Origin: CAVPJW01 sp963705525 | GTDB taxonomy: Bacteria > Acidobacteriota > Vicinamibacteria > Vicinamibacterales > CAVPJW01 | Length of the DNA: 64,000 bases | Direction: 5' to 3' | NCBI GenBank assembly: GCA_963705525.1 | Contig: CAVPJW010000001.1 | Location: 124,001 to 188,000, forward strand | Part shown: positions 1-7,487 of the stretch, one piece after another | Layout of the letters: every line of letters starts with the position of its first letter | Position numbering within the stretch: position 1 is the first letter of the stretch | The notes under the pieces: generated by a model | Told to the model about the DNA's origin: nothing | Database searches by the model: none | Seen by the model: the letters and a program-made list of their open reading frames with translations, nothing else | Position numbers and translations under genes: made by a program

Positions 1-1
1 G

Positions 2-574
2 CACGGTGTCCATGTCCTCGGGTCCTTCATCTTCGGCCTGCCGAGCGACACCAAGAGCACGTTCGATACGACGGTGGCACTTGCCGAGCAGGCCGATCTG
101 ACCTTTGCCCAGTTCGTGCTGCTGACGCCGTTTCCCGGTACGGTGGACTTTGAGAAGTGGGCGGCGGCAGAGCATCACCGAGGCCTGACGGTCGATGGCG
201 TACCCATCACGCAGCACTGGTTGATCCCTCAGAACCGGCGGCCGAAGCTCTACACCGATCATCCGACGATGTCGCTCGAAGAAATTCGTGTGGGCGCGCA
301 GCACGCGTGGGACCGGTTTTACGGGTGGTCGCAGGTGTGGCGGCGTTCGCGCGTCGTGGACTCGATGCGCGCGCGGCTCGCCTTCGTGCTGATCTCAAAG
401 TTATACCGCCAGATGTATGCGAACACCGGCATCGCGACCGACAGCGCGCGCGTGCAGAAGTCCGTGCGCTGGGCCCGATGGGTCGGCTTCATCTGCCGGC
501 GGCTCTTCCTCGGAAAGCCCATGCCCGGCTTGTCCATCCCGGGCGAAGCCACCGAGCCCCTGGCCTTGACGTGA
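2..574 (+). CDS. B12-binding-type radical SAM protein, C-terminal part
   Basis: The reading frame is open from the window edge and ends in TGA, so only about the last 190 residues are present. The stretch beginning GSFIFGLPSDT and the later LTPFPGT motif are typical of the C-terminal half of the TIM barrel in B12-binding radical SAM enzymes (the BchE/HpnJ/HpnR type), where a conserved 'G.P.ET' loop is followed by a 'PFPGT' strand. A basic tail rich in Arg and Trp follows. The cysteine triad and cobalamin domain lie outside the window, so the substrate cannot be inferred. The family assignment comes from motif recognition only. Confidence 0.7.
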   Translation, partial: HGVHVLGSFIFGLPSDTKSTFDTTVALAEQADLTFAQFVLLTPFPGTVDFEKWAAAEHHRGLTVDGVPITQHWLIPQNRRPKLYTDHPTMSLEEIRVGAQHAWDRFYGWSQVWRRSRVVDSMRARLAFVLISKLYRQMYANTGIATDSARVQKSVRWARWVGFICRRLFLGKPMPGLSIPGEATEPLALT

Positions 575-675
575 TGGTCTGGCTTTCAACGGACCGGATG
601 GCAACCGGATAAGCTCTTGGGCCCCATGAACAGATTCGTCAACTCAGTCGTCGTCAACTCAGTGAAGGAGAGGCA

Positions 676-882
676 ATGGCAACTCTAAACGGCACGATCA
701 AGCGTCTTGTCAGCGACAAAGGATTCGGTTTCATCCTGGCAAGCGACGGGAACGAGTACTTCTTCCACAATTCAGCCTGCGCGCAGGTCGCGTTCGACGA
801 GCTTCGCGAGGGGCAGGCCGTCACGTTTGAGCGCGGACAAGGTCCCAAGGGTCCGCGCGGGGAGAACGTCCGGCTCGCGTAG
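676..882 (+). CDS. Cold-shock domain protein (CspA family)
   Basis: This 68-residue protein has the length of a single cold-shock domain. It carries an RNP1-like KGFGFI (about residues 15-20) and an RNP2-like YFFHNS (about 28-33), the aromatic RNA/ssDNA-binding strands of CspA-type chaperones. The family's usual VFVH is replaced by YFFHNS, so it belongs to a divergent branch. An AGGAG ribosome site sits a few bases before the ATG. It appears monocistronic. A role as a cytoplasmic RNA chaperone is inferred from the family. Confidence 0.88.
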   Translation: MATLNGTIKRLVSDKGFGFILASDGNEYFFHNSACAQVAFDELREGQAVTFERGQGPKGPRGENVRLA

Positions 883-1411
883 ACAGGCGGATCGCGACAA
901 AGCGCGCGCGGGACTTCAATCGGCGACAAGGATCGTCGTGACGTGGACGTACGTGGCTCCGGGCGAGGCCCGGTGGCCGGGCGACTCACCGTTACGCTCG
1001 GCGATCCGCTCCGCGTCTCGTTTCTGAACTCCGCCGCGTCGCTCGCCATGTCGGGCCCGTCAAGCTGCGTTCGGTCTCCGACGTATCGTGCCCGACAAAT
1101 ACGCCAAGTCACATAACACGGTATGATGGAGTTCGTCATACCGCACTGAGCCCGCCAGCGTTCGAGCAGCGCCCCTTCCGGGTGCGCGCCGACAGGCCCA
1201 CTTCGGCCCCTGATCGGAGCGCGCGTGAGATCTCTCTCGACTGTGTGTCGTCAGCCAGGGTCAGGTGTCGCCGCGCGATCATCTTCGCGCGCACGCGATG
1301 TCGAGCTGGGGCGGCAACGTGTGTCTCGTCGGTCTTCTCTCTGGCGTCAGCCGTTCACAACTCCTGTTGCATCGACTTTCCGTCAACGCTGACCCAAGGA
1401 GGGTCCAAATC
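883..1411. other. Intergenic stretch with no recognisable gene
   Basis: About 530 bases lie between the cold-shock gene and the next small gene. Possible reading frames here lack both a ribosome site and family resemblance. I see no RNA gene or repeat. The last bases contain the AAGGAGG ribosome site of the following gene. Confidence 0.5.
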
Positions 1412-1648
1412 ATGTCGACGAATCTCCCCAGGACACCGCTCGTCATTGGTGTTTCGCTCGCGGTGCTGACCGCCATCGTGGCCCTGAGTGTGGCGCTTGT
1501 CGCGGGCTGGTCCACGACTGCGGTGTTGTTTGTGATGTCCGTGGGCCCGGTGGCCGTCGCGCTGCTCGTGGCGTTCGGCGGACGTCGCTCGATGACCACG
1601 CACGAACTGCTCTACGCGGTCGAGAATTCCCAGGAACGGCGCCGATAA
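1412..1648 (+). CDS. Small two-helix membrane protein
   Basis: This 78-residue protein has two hydrophobic segments (about residues 9-30 and 33-53) and a short charged C-terminus ending QERRR. The frame is open further upstream, but a strong AAGGAGGG site 7-10 bases before this ATG supports the short start. I do not recognise a family and no functional motif is visible. It stands alone between a cold-shock gene and a convergent secreted protein. Confidence 0.55.
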   Translation: MSTNLPRTPLVIGVSLAVLTAIVALSVALVAGWSTTAVLFVMSVGPVAVALLVAFGGRRSMTTHELLYAVENSQERRR

Positions 1649-1697
1649 CCTGATTCTTGCGCGACTTCGTCTCTGCGGAGCTGCGGGAGCCGTCTCA

Positions 1698-2147
1698 CTA
1701 CGGCGGGCACGTCCCTGTTAGCAGTTTGATGCTCTTCACGCGGAGTTCCGGGAGCGGCGTCGTACCCGCCGGCGTCACAGGATTCCCGCCGGCATTTACA
1801 CCTCCGACACTCACCATCGAGGATTGCGGCGGACCGAGAGCGCCCGCCTGCGCTGCGACGTTGGTCGAGGGGACGAGGCCTCCGACAACCCGCACGCGAT
1901 GACCCGCGAACAGTTTGAGCTCCACGCCGCTGAGCCGGTAGACAGGTGCCTCCTTGCGACTGGGGGTCGGATCCCACAGAGTGTACTGATCCGTGCCGCC
2001 GAGGCCCTGGACGCATCCGCTCAGCGTGAGCGGCTTGGATGGCGACTTCTGGTCCTGTGACGGGGCGGGTGTCGTCGGGGCCGTCTGCGCCGAGAGGGCC
2101 GGAACTGCGCAGGCAAACACGAGTGAGGCGATGACGTCGAGTCTCAT
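1698..2147 (-). CDS. Secreted hypothetical protein with N-terminal signal peptide
   Basis: This 149-residue protein begins with a short Sec-type signal (MRLDVIASLVFACAVPALSA, then QT). A low-complexity Thr/Pro/Ser/Lys linker follows. The compact domain includes LTLSGCVQ, a Tyr-Thr-Leu strand, and YRLSGVELKLFAGHRVRVVGG, an OB-like beta pattern. Similar 'SGCVQ...YRL...GH.V.V.G' proteins are, to my recollection, common exported proteins in Acidobacteriota; that is memory, not a search. It is divergent from the PadR gene, so the two share an intergenic control region. Confidence 0.65.
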   Translation of the reverse strand: MRLDVIASLVFACAVPALSAQTAPTTPAPSQDQKSPSKPLTLSGCVQGLGGTDQYTLWDPTPSRKEAPVYRLSGVELKLFAGHRVRVVGGLVPSTNVAAQAGALGPPQSSMVSVGGVNAGGNPVTPAGTTPLPELRVKSIKLLTGTCPP

Positions 2148-2282
2148 AAAGGCTCTCCCGGTTCCATGCCTGACAGGGCCGGGTCAACGCGCTCGGCCAC
2201 GACCGTCGTGCCAAAGCTGCCAGGTGAGGCCTTCTTAAGGATAGCCTCTTTCAGGATTCCAGCCGACGTGCAAATCGGGAAC

Positions 2283-2328
2283 AGGCTATAGACTCTCTAC
2301 GTCTAAGGCTATAGGCTTTCTATAGCCT
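2283..2328. promoter_or_regulatory. Palindromic operator abutting the PadR start codon
   Basis: AGGCTATAG occurs at 2283-2291 and again at 2306-2314. Its exact reverse complement CTATAGCCT is at 2320-2328, giving a 9-bp perfect inverted repeat with a 5-base spacer and an extra half-site 23 bases upstream. The palindrome touches the ATG at 2329. PadR proteins bind such palindromes and repress their own operons, so this is most likely the autoregulatory operator. No Shine-Dalgarno sequence fits between it and the ATG. Confidence 0.7.
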
Positions 2329-2700
2329 ATGACTCTCCACTCGTCACGACCCGACGCCCGCACGGACCTTCTGCACGGCACCCTCGACATGCTGATACTC
2401 CGGACCCTCCAGTGGGGGCCGCAGCACGGTTACGCCATCGGACAGACCATCCGCGCCCAGTCGTCTGACGTGCTGCAGGTCGAAGCGGGCTCGCTCTATC
2501 CCGCCCTGCAGCGGCTCGCCAAGAAAGGCTGGGTGACCGCGAAGTGGGCGCAGACCGAGGCCAACCAGCGCGCCAAGTTCTATCGGCTCACGCCGGAAGG
2601 CAAGAAGCAGCTCCTTCGCGAGGAATCGCGATGGACCGAGTTGGTGGACGCGATCAGCCGGGTGATGAAGCCGGCGCTGGCGCCTGACACCGAGGAGTAG
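2329..2700 (+). CDS. PadR-family transcriptional regulator
   Basis: This 123-residue protein opens with the PadR hallmark DLLHGTLDMLILRTL. It continues through a winged helix in which HGYAIGQTI and a VEAGSLYPALQRL recognition helix (about residues 56-70) are characteristic, then GWVTAKW and a YRLTPEGKKQL wing. The C-terminal helix would dimerise. It lies 3 bases before the ADOP-type permease and is probably co-transcribed with it. PadR next to such permeases is a recurring arrangement in Acidobacteriota. The palindrome upstream indicates autoregulation. The effector is unknown. Confidence 0.9.
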   Translation: MTLHSSRPDARTDLLHGTLDMLILRTLQWGPQHGYAIGQTIRAQSSDVLQVEAGSLYPALQRLAKKGWVTAKWAQTEANQRAKFYRLTPEGKKQLLREESRWTELVDAISRVMKPALAPDTEE

Positions 2701-2703
2701 CGT

Positions 2704-5418
2704 ATGTCGATCCTGGCCTGGCTCAGGGGGCTGATGCGGCGGCGTCTCGACGATGAGGACTTCCAGGAAGAGATTCGCGCGCACCTGGCCATGGCCACCG
2801 ACGAGCGGATTGCGGACGGCGCCGACCGGAAAACCGCACAGCTGGCGTCGCTGAAGGACTTCGGCAACGTCACGTTGACGACCGAGGCCGCCCGCCGCGT
2901 CTGGACCCCGCGGTGGCTCGAGACCGTGCACGATTACGCCAGCGATGTCCGCTACGCCATTCGTGCCCTCGCGAAGAACCCGGTGTTCTCGCTCACCGTG
3001 GTCGGCGTCCTCACGCTCGGCATCGGTTTGAACGCCGCGGTCTTCACGATGCTCAAGAGCATGGCGCTCAATCCACTCGCCGGGGTCCCCGGGTCGGGTC
3101 GCATCGCGGTCATCTTCGGCGAAACGAGCATGGGTCGCCAGGTCCAGATCTCGTATCCGGACTATCAGTACCTTCGGGACCACGATCGCGCGTTCTCGGA
3201 TCTCTTTGGCACCATTGTTGGTGCCGCCAACATCGGCCGGGGCCGGAACGCCAGACCGATCTTTGTCGAGCTCGTCAGCGGGAACTACTTTCGGGCGCTT
3301 GGCATTCGCGCCGAACGCGGCCGCACGCTCCTGCCGTCGGACGAAGTCGCGCCGGGACGTCATCCCGTCGTCGTGCTCAGCGACGGGCTCTGGCGGCGCG
3401 ACTTTGGCTCTGATCCGGACATCGTCGGGAAGACGATCGAGGTCAACAATTTTCCGCTCACGGTGGTCGGCGTAGCGGATCCGGCCTTTCACGGCACGAT
3501 CGTGAGCTACGACGTCGAAGTGTTCGTGCCAGTCATGATGGCGCCGCAGCTCGGGTTCCGGATGGGGAGTCAACAGACCACGCCATCGGACATCATCTTC
3601 GACCGTCGCGCCGAGGTGTTCTATCCGCAGGGGTACCTGCGGCCGGGCACCTCGCTTGCGACTGCTGGCGCCGAGGTCGACACGCTCGGGGCGGCGCTCT
3701 CGCGCGATCGGCCCCTCACGGATGCTGCTCTGCGCCTCAGGGTCGTTCCGTTCAGGCAGACGCCGAGCAGCGCGCCGACGTTCATGCTGCCGACGCTCAC
3801 CGTCTTGAGCGCGATGGGTCTCCTGGTCCTCATGATCGCGTGTGCAAACATCGCGGGGCTCGTCCTGGTGCGCGGTGTCTCGCGCCGCGGTGAAATCGCG
3901 GTACGACTGGCGCTCGGCGCAACGCGTACGCGGATCGTCCGATTGCTGATCCTGGAAAACCTCGTCCTCGCTTTGCCCGGCGCCCTGCTCGGCGTGCTGC
4001 TCGCCCAGTACGCAATTCCGGTGCTCGTCCACTACGCCGAACAAATGGCCGCCCCTGAGCGCCTGTTCTTCAATATCGAAGTGGATCGCCTCGTCATCGC
4101 CTTCGCGGCGCTGGTCGGCTGCGGGAGCGCGCTCCTTTTCGGGTTCGTTCCGGCGCTTCAAAGCTCTCGTGTGGATCTCGTCTCGGTCATCAACGAAGAC
4201 GCGTCGCCAAGAGGCGCTGCGCGGGGCCGATTGCGCTCCGGTCTCGTCGTGGCGCAGGTGGCCGTCTCGCTTCTGCTCCTCGTCGGCGCCGGGCTCGCGA
4301 CGCGCACGGTCGACGCGGCGCGGCGCGCCGATCCCGGATTCGCGAGAGACAACGTGACGGCGATCGGGCTCGATCTGAAACAGAACGGCTACGACGAAAC
4401 CAGAGGTCGCGTTTTCTACCGCAAACTGCTCGATCAGGCGCGCGCCGATTCCGCCGTCGAATCCGCCACGCTCGCGCGGCACATACCGCTCGGGCTGCTG
4501 GATACGCGCGAGTACCGGGTGGCGATCGAGGGCTACCAACCGCGTCGAGGCGAGGATCTGGCGTTCATGTCGAACACGGTCGGGCCCGACTACTTCCGCA
4601 CGCTGCGGATCGGACTCCTCGCAGGCCGGGAGTTCGAGGATCGGGACGACGAGCACGGCGCGCAGGTGGCTGTGGTGAACCAGACGCTCGCGGAGCGATT
4701 CTGGGGTAGCGCAGCGAATGCGGTCGGCAAACAGATCCGAGTCGGCGACGACGTGTGGCGGGCCGTGGTCGGCGTGGCGGCGGACGTGAAGTACTCGCGC
4801 GTGAACGAATCGCCCCGCCCGTATACCTACCTTCCGTTCTTCCAGTCGTACCGATCGGACATGGTGCTGCACACCCGAGGGCGCTCGACTGCGGTCGGGG
4901 GAAGCGCGGGGTCGGTCGATCGCCTGGTGGACCGTGCTCGCGGCTATGTCGCGGCGGTCGATGGCGATCTGCCGGTCCGATCCGCAAGACCGATGGTGAG
5001 TGCGACCCGGGGCGCCCTGATCTTCTACGACCTGACGGCGACGATGCTGTTCATCTTCGGCGTGGCTGGCATGGCCCTCGCCGCGTTGGGCACCTATGGT
5101 CTGGTGTCGTACACTGTCAAGCAGAGCACGCACGAGATCGGGATCCGCATGGCTCTCGGCGCGTCGGGGCCGTCGGTCGTTCGCGGATTTCTCGCGCGAG
5201 GCCTGCGGCTCGGCGCGATGGGTGCAGCTGTCGGCCTGGTCGCGGCCCTCGGTGTCGGCAGGCTGATCGGCAGCCTGCTCTTCGGCGTCAGCGCGACCGA
5301 TGCCACTTCCTTCGCGCGAGCGCTCGCTATTGTCCTGGGCGGCGTGGCCGTCGCGACCATCGTCCCCGCCTGGCGCGCGGCACGGACCAATCCTCTGACT
5401 GCGCTGCGGCATCAGTAG
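2704..5418 (+). CDS. ADOP-type duplicated MacB/FtsX ABC transporter permease
   Basis: The protein has 904 residues and the repeated architecture of the acidobacterial duplicated orphan permeases. An N-terminal cytoplasmic segment contains a DEDFQEEIRAHLA-like helix, followed by a first transmembrane helix (about residues 98-118, NPVFSLTVVGVLTLGIGLNAAVF) and a large periplasmic MacB-PCD domain. An FtsX triplet of helices lies near 360-480. A second TM helix (LVVAQVAVSLLLLVGAGLA), a second periplasmic domain and a second FtsX domain follow, ending in the WRAARTNPLTALRHQ tail. No ATPase gene adjoins it, as expected for 'orphan' permeases. It probably moves or senses small molecules or lipids; the substrate is unknown. 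Confidence 0.9.
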   Translation: MSILAWLRGLMRRRLDDEDFQEEIRAHLAMATDERIADGADRKTAQLASLKDFGNVTLTTEAARRVWTPRWLETVHDYASDVRYAIRALAKNPVFSLTVVGVLTLGIGLNAAVFTMLKSMALNPLAGVPGSGRIAVIFGETSMGRQVQISYPDYQYLRDHDRAFSDLFGTIVGAANIGRGRNARPIFVELVSGNYFRALGIRAERGRTLLPSDEVAPGRHPVVVLSDGLWRRDFGSDPDIVGKTIEVNNFPLTVVGVADPAFHGTIVSYDVEVFVPVMMAPQLGFRMGSQQTTPSDIIFDRRAEVFYPQGYLRPGTSLATAGAEVDTLGAALSRDRPLTDAALRLRVVPFRQTPSSAPTFMLPTLTVLSAMGLLVLMIACANIAGLVLVRGVSRRGEIAVRLALGATRTRIVRLLILENLVLALPGALLGVLLAQYAIPVLVHYAEQMAAPERLFFNIEVDRLVIAFAALVGCGSALLFGFVPALQSSRVDLVSVINEDASPRGAARGRLRSGLVVAQVAVSLLLLVGAGLATRTVDAARRADPGFARDNVTAIGLDLKQNGYDETRGRVFYRKLLDQARADSAVESATLARHIPLGLLDTREYRVAIEGYQPRRGEDLAFMSNTVGPDYFRTLRIGLLAGREFEDRDDEHGAQVAVVNQTLAERFWGSAANAVGKQIRVGDDVWRAVVGVAADVKYSRVNESPRPYTYLPFFQSYRSDMVLHTRGRSTAVGGSAGSVDRLVDRARGYVAAVDGDLPVRSARPMVSATRGALIFYDLTATMLFIFGVAGMALAALGTYGLVSYTVKQSTHEIGIRMALGASGPSVVRGFLARGLRLGAMGAAVGLVAALGVGRLIGSLLFGVSATDATSFARALAIVLGGVAVATIVPAWRAARTNPLTALRHQ

Positions 5419-5538
5419 GCACCACAATCTCCAAATTGACCCCGTGCCGCGTCGATTCTACTTTCAACTTCCGTTGCCCTACGGCCAGCGGCGTGGAGTG
5501 CCTCGCGCGCAGATTCTTGGCGCCTTTGCTCGTAAACG

Positions 5539-5760
5539 CTATTGCTTCGGCGGTCCGACGAAGCTTGCCGGGACGTGGGCAACGATTCCGTCCTCATCTT
5601 GGAAAGAGATGCTGCCGGCCCCCGGATCTATGCTGATCGACCCGAACGGGACGACTCGCTCGTGTTGGACGACCCGGTCGCGGTAGCCCACCGTGAACTC
5701 TCCTCTGGCGAATTCGGCGTCCCACTTGATGCGATGGAGCCGTTCCTGGAGTGGCCGCAT
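5539..5760 (-). CDS. DUF504 / MJ1316-like small protein
   Basis: This 73-residue protein matches the DUF504 pattern: a 'L.RI.WD.EF..GEF..GY.DR' opening (here LHRIKWDAEFARGEFTVGYRDR), a hydrophobic strand VVPFGSI, and a terminal DGIVAHVPASFV. In other organisms this fold is tied to RNA-end recognition, but for this gene that is only family-level knowledge. It is a stand-alone gene read towards the ADOP permease. The ribosome site is weak, so the start is moderately certain. Confidence 0.6.
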   Translation of the reverse strand: MRPLQERLHRIKWDAEFARGEFTVGYRDRVVQHERVVPFGSISIDPGAGSISFQDEDGIVAHVPASFVGPPKQ

Positions 5761-6175
5761 CTCGTCTTTACCCAGTACACCCGGGAATCTGATCGAGGCA
5801 TAGGGCCTCGGTCGATGACTCGCTCATCGGTGATAGCAGTTTCCCAGGCCGGAAATCAAACGGATCTGATTCCAGATTCCAAAGCATGTTTCGCGAGACC
5901 CCGCCGATATCGTCCGCCGCGGGATGAGAACGACACGAACGACACTCGCTTCCTCTCATGTCATCTCGCGTGCTGTTTGCGAATGGCGGAACGCAGTTTG
6001 CTCAATAAAACGACATTTACGCGCCCGGTGTACGCGGGTGCGCTGTGGGGCGAAAGATGAAGGGATTCTGGGCGTTGCGTTCTGTCGGCGGCCAGGCGGG
6101 CAGGGTTGGCATGGGAAATAATCCGTCCCCGCAGCGAAAAATTCAGCGTGAGCGCTGGGTGGACAGCCGCCCGCG
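5761..6175. other. Non-coding interval upstream of the hydrogenase island
   Basis: About 415 bases without a convincing gene lie between the divergent DUF504-like gene and the hydrogenase operon. The stretch is less GC-rich than its surroundings around 5990-6040 and probably contains the hydrogenase promoter. I could not identify clear -35/-10 or -24/-12 boxes. Confidence 0.4.
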
Positions 6176-6298
6176 ATGAACATGAGACGACATCACGAGG
6201 AACTCGCCGCGGCGCCGTCGATCCTGCCGGCTCTATCGATGCTCATTCCCTTCGCCAGCATGGTCTGGCTGCGGATCAAGACCCTGGGAAAGAAGTGA
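6176..6298 (+). CDS. Possible 40-residue single-helix protein ahead of the hydrogenase genes
   Basis: The short frame encodes a basic N-terminus (MNMRRHHEELAAAP), one hydrophobic stretch (ILPALSMLIPFASMVWL) and a basic tail RIKTLGKK, the pattern of a small membrane peptide. It sits 68 bases before the hydrogenase small subunit on the same strand. No strong ribosome site is visible. It may be a small accessory of the hydrogenase or a chance frame; the charge distribution around a clean TM helix is the only support. Confidence 0.35.
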   Translation: MNMRRHHEELAAAPSILPALSMLIPFASMVWLRIKTLGKK

Positions 6299-6366
6299 TC
6301 GAGGCAGGCATGAAATCCATCCTGATGGTGGGGAGGGCAAGCGTGCCCGGAAGGTGAAGGTGACGT

Positions 6367-7485
6367 ATGAGCCGGCAGCATCTGGGGTGGCTGGCGACGG
6401 AACTCGAGCGTCGTGGCGTCACCCGGCGTGAGTTTATCGGCTTCTGCGCCACGATGGCGTCGGCGTTGGCGTTACCCGAAGCCACGGCCGCACAGATCGC
6501 ACGGGCCATCCAGCGCGTAGAAAAACCTGTGCTCCTCTGGCTCGAGTTCCAGGATTGTGCAGGGAACACGGAGTCGTTCCTGCGCGCGAGTCGTCCGACC
6601 GCAGCTGAAGTCATCCTGGATACCTTGTCGCTCGACTACCACGAGACCATCATGGCGGCTGCGGGAGAGCAGTCTCGAGAAAACCGTGACCGGACCGTGA
6701 GCGCACGTCCTGGCGGATATATCGTTGTCGTTGAAGGCTCGATTCCGACCGGCGCCAACGGCGCGTATTGCACGATCGGTGGGCAGTCGGCAATTGATAT
6801 CGCGCGTACGGTCTGCGGCAGCGCTGCCGCCACCATTGCGATCGGGACGTGCGCCGCATTTGGTGGCATTCCAGCGGCTGCCCCGAATCCGACTGGCGCG
6901 CTCGGCGTGGCCGACGCGGTTCCGGGTGTCAAGAACCTCATCAATCTGTCGGCTTGCCCTGCCAACGTCGAAAACCTGACGGCGTTGCTCGTCTACTACC
7001 TCACGTTCAAGAGATGGCCGCCTCTCGATCATTATCGCCGGCCGATGTTTGCCTACGGCAAATCGATTCACGACAACTGCGAGCGCCGCGCCCACTACGA
7101 TGCAGGCCAGTACGTGGAGGCTTGGGGCGATGCTGGGCACCGCACCGGCTATTGCCTCTACAAAATGGGTTGCAAGGGGCCCGTGACTTTCCAGAACTGT
7201 CCTAACGTCAGGTGGAACGGCGGCACGAACTGGCCGATCGGCTGTGGTCACCCCTGCATCGGATGTAGCGAGCCCGACTTCTGGGACAAGATGACGCCGT
7301 TCTATCAACACCTGGCCGGCGTGCCGGGTTTCGGCGTCGCGTCCGACATCGACAAGGTCGGAATATATGCGGTCGCCGGTGTCGGCGCGGCGTTCGCCGC
7401 GCACGGCCTGATTCAGATCGCGAAGCGCGTTGGGAATAAGGTCGAACCTATCGCGCCGAAGACGGACAAGAAGGGAGACGAGTAG
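6367..7485 (+). CDS. hyaA: [NiFe] hydrogenase group 1, small subunit
   Basis: A 372-residue small subunit with a Tat signal (TRREFIGF, residues 19-26, then a hydrophobic stretch), so the folded, cofactor-loaded heterodimer is exported. Cluster ligands visible are C162 (GTCAAFGG) and C197 (ACPAN) for the proximal cluster, H235/C238, C263 and C269 for the distal cluster, and C278, C297 and C300 for the medial cluster. The first motif reads C64-A-G-N67 where D. gigas-type proteins have CxxC, so the second proximal Cys is Asn. Residues 331-352 form a C-terminal membrane helix that should dock onto the cytochrome b encoded downstream. The 6-Cys CTCC motif of O2-tolerant enzymes is absent. It ends 2 bases before hyaB. 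Confidence 0.95.
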   Translation: MSRQHLGWLATELERRGVTRREFIGFCATMASALALPEATAAQIARAIQRVEKPVLLWLEFQDCAGNTESFLRASRPTAAEVILDTLSLDYHETIMAAAGEQSRENRDRTVSARPGGYIVVVEGSIPTGANGAYCTIGGQSAIDIARTVCGSAAATIAIGTCAAFGGIPAAAPNPTGALGVADAVPGVKNLINLSACPANVENLTALLVYYLTFKRWPPLDHYRRPMFAYGKSIHDNCERRAHYDAGQYVEAWGDAGHRTGYCLYKMGCKGPVTFQNCPNVRWNGGTNWPIGCGHPCIGCSEPDFWDKMTPFYQHLAGVPGFGVASDIDKVGIYAVAGVGAAFAAHGLIQIAKRVGNKVEPIAPKTDKKGDE

Positions 7486-7487
7486 GT

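Noticed and set aside
2344..5427. A very long minus-strand open frame opposite the ADOP permease
   Set aside because: Its translation is rich in Arg, His, Asp and Glu with no family motif, as expected for an antisense frame in GC-rich DNA; the plus-strand protein is clearly the real gene.
6472..7404. Minus-strand open frame opposite the hydrogenase small subunit
   Set aside because: Antisense shadow; no ribosome site and no recognisable protein pattern.
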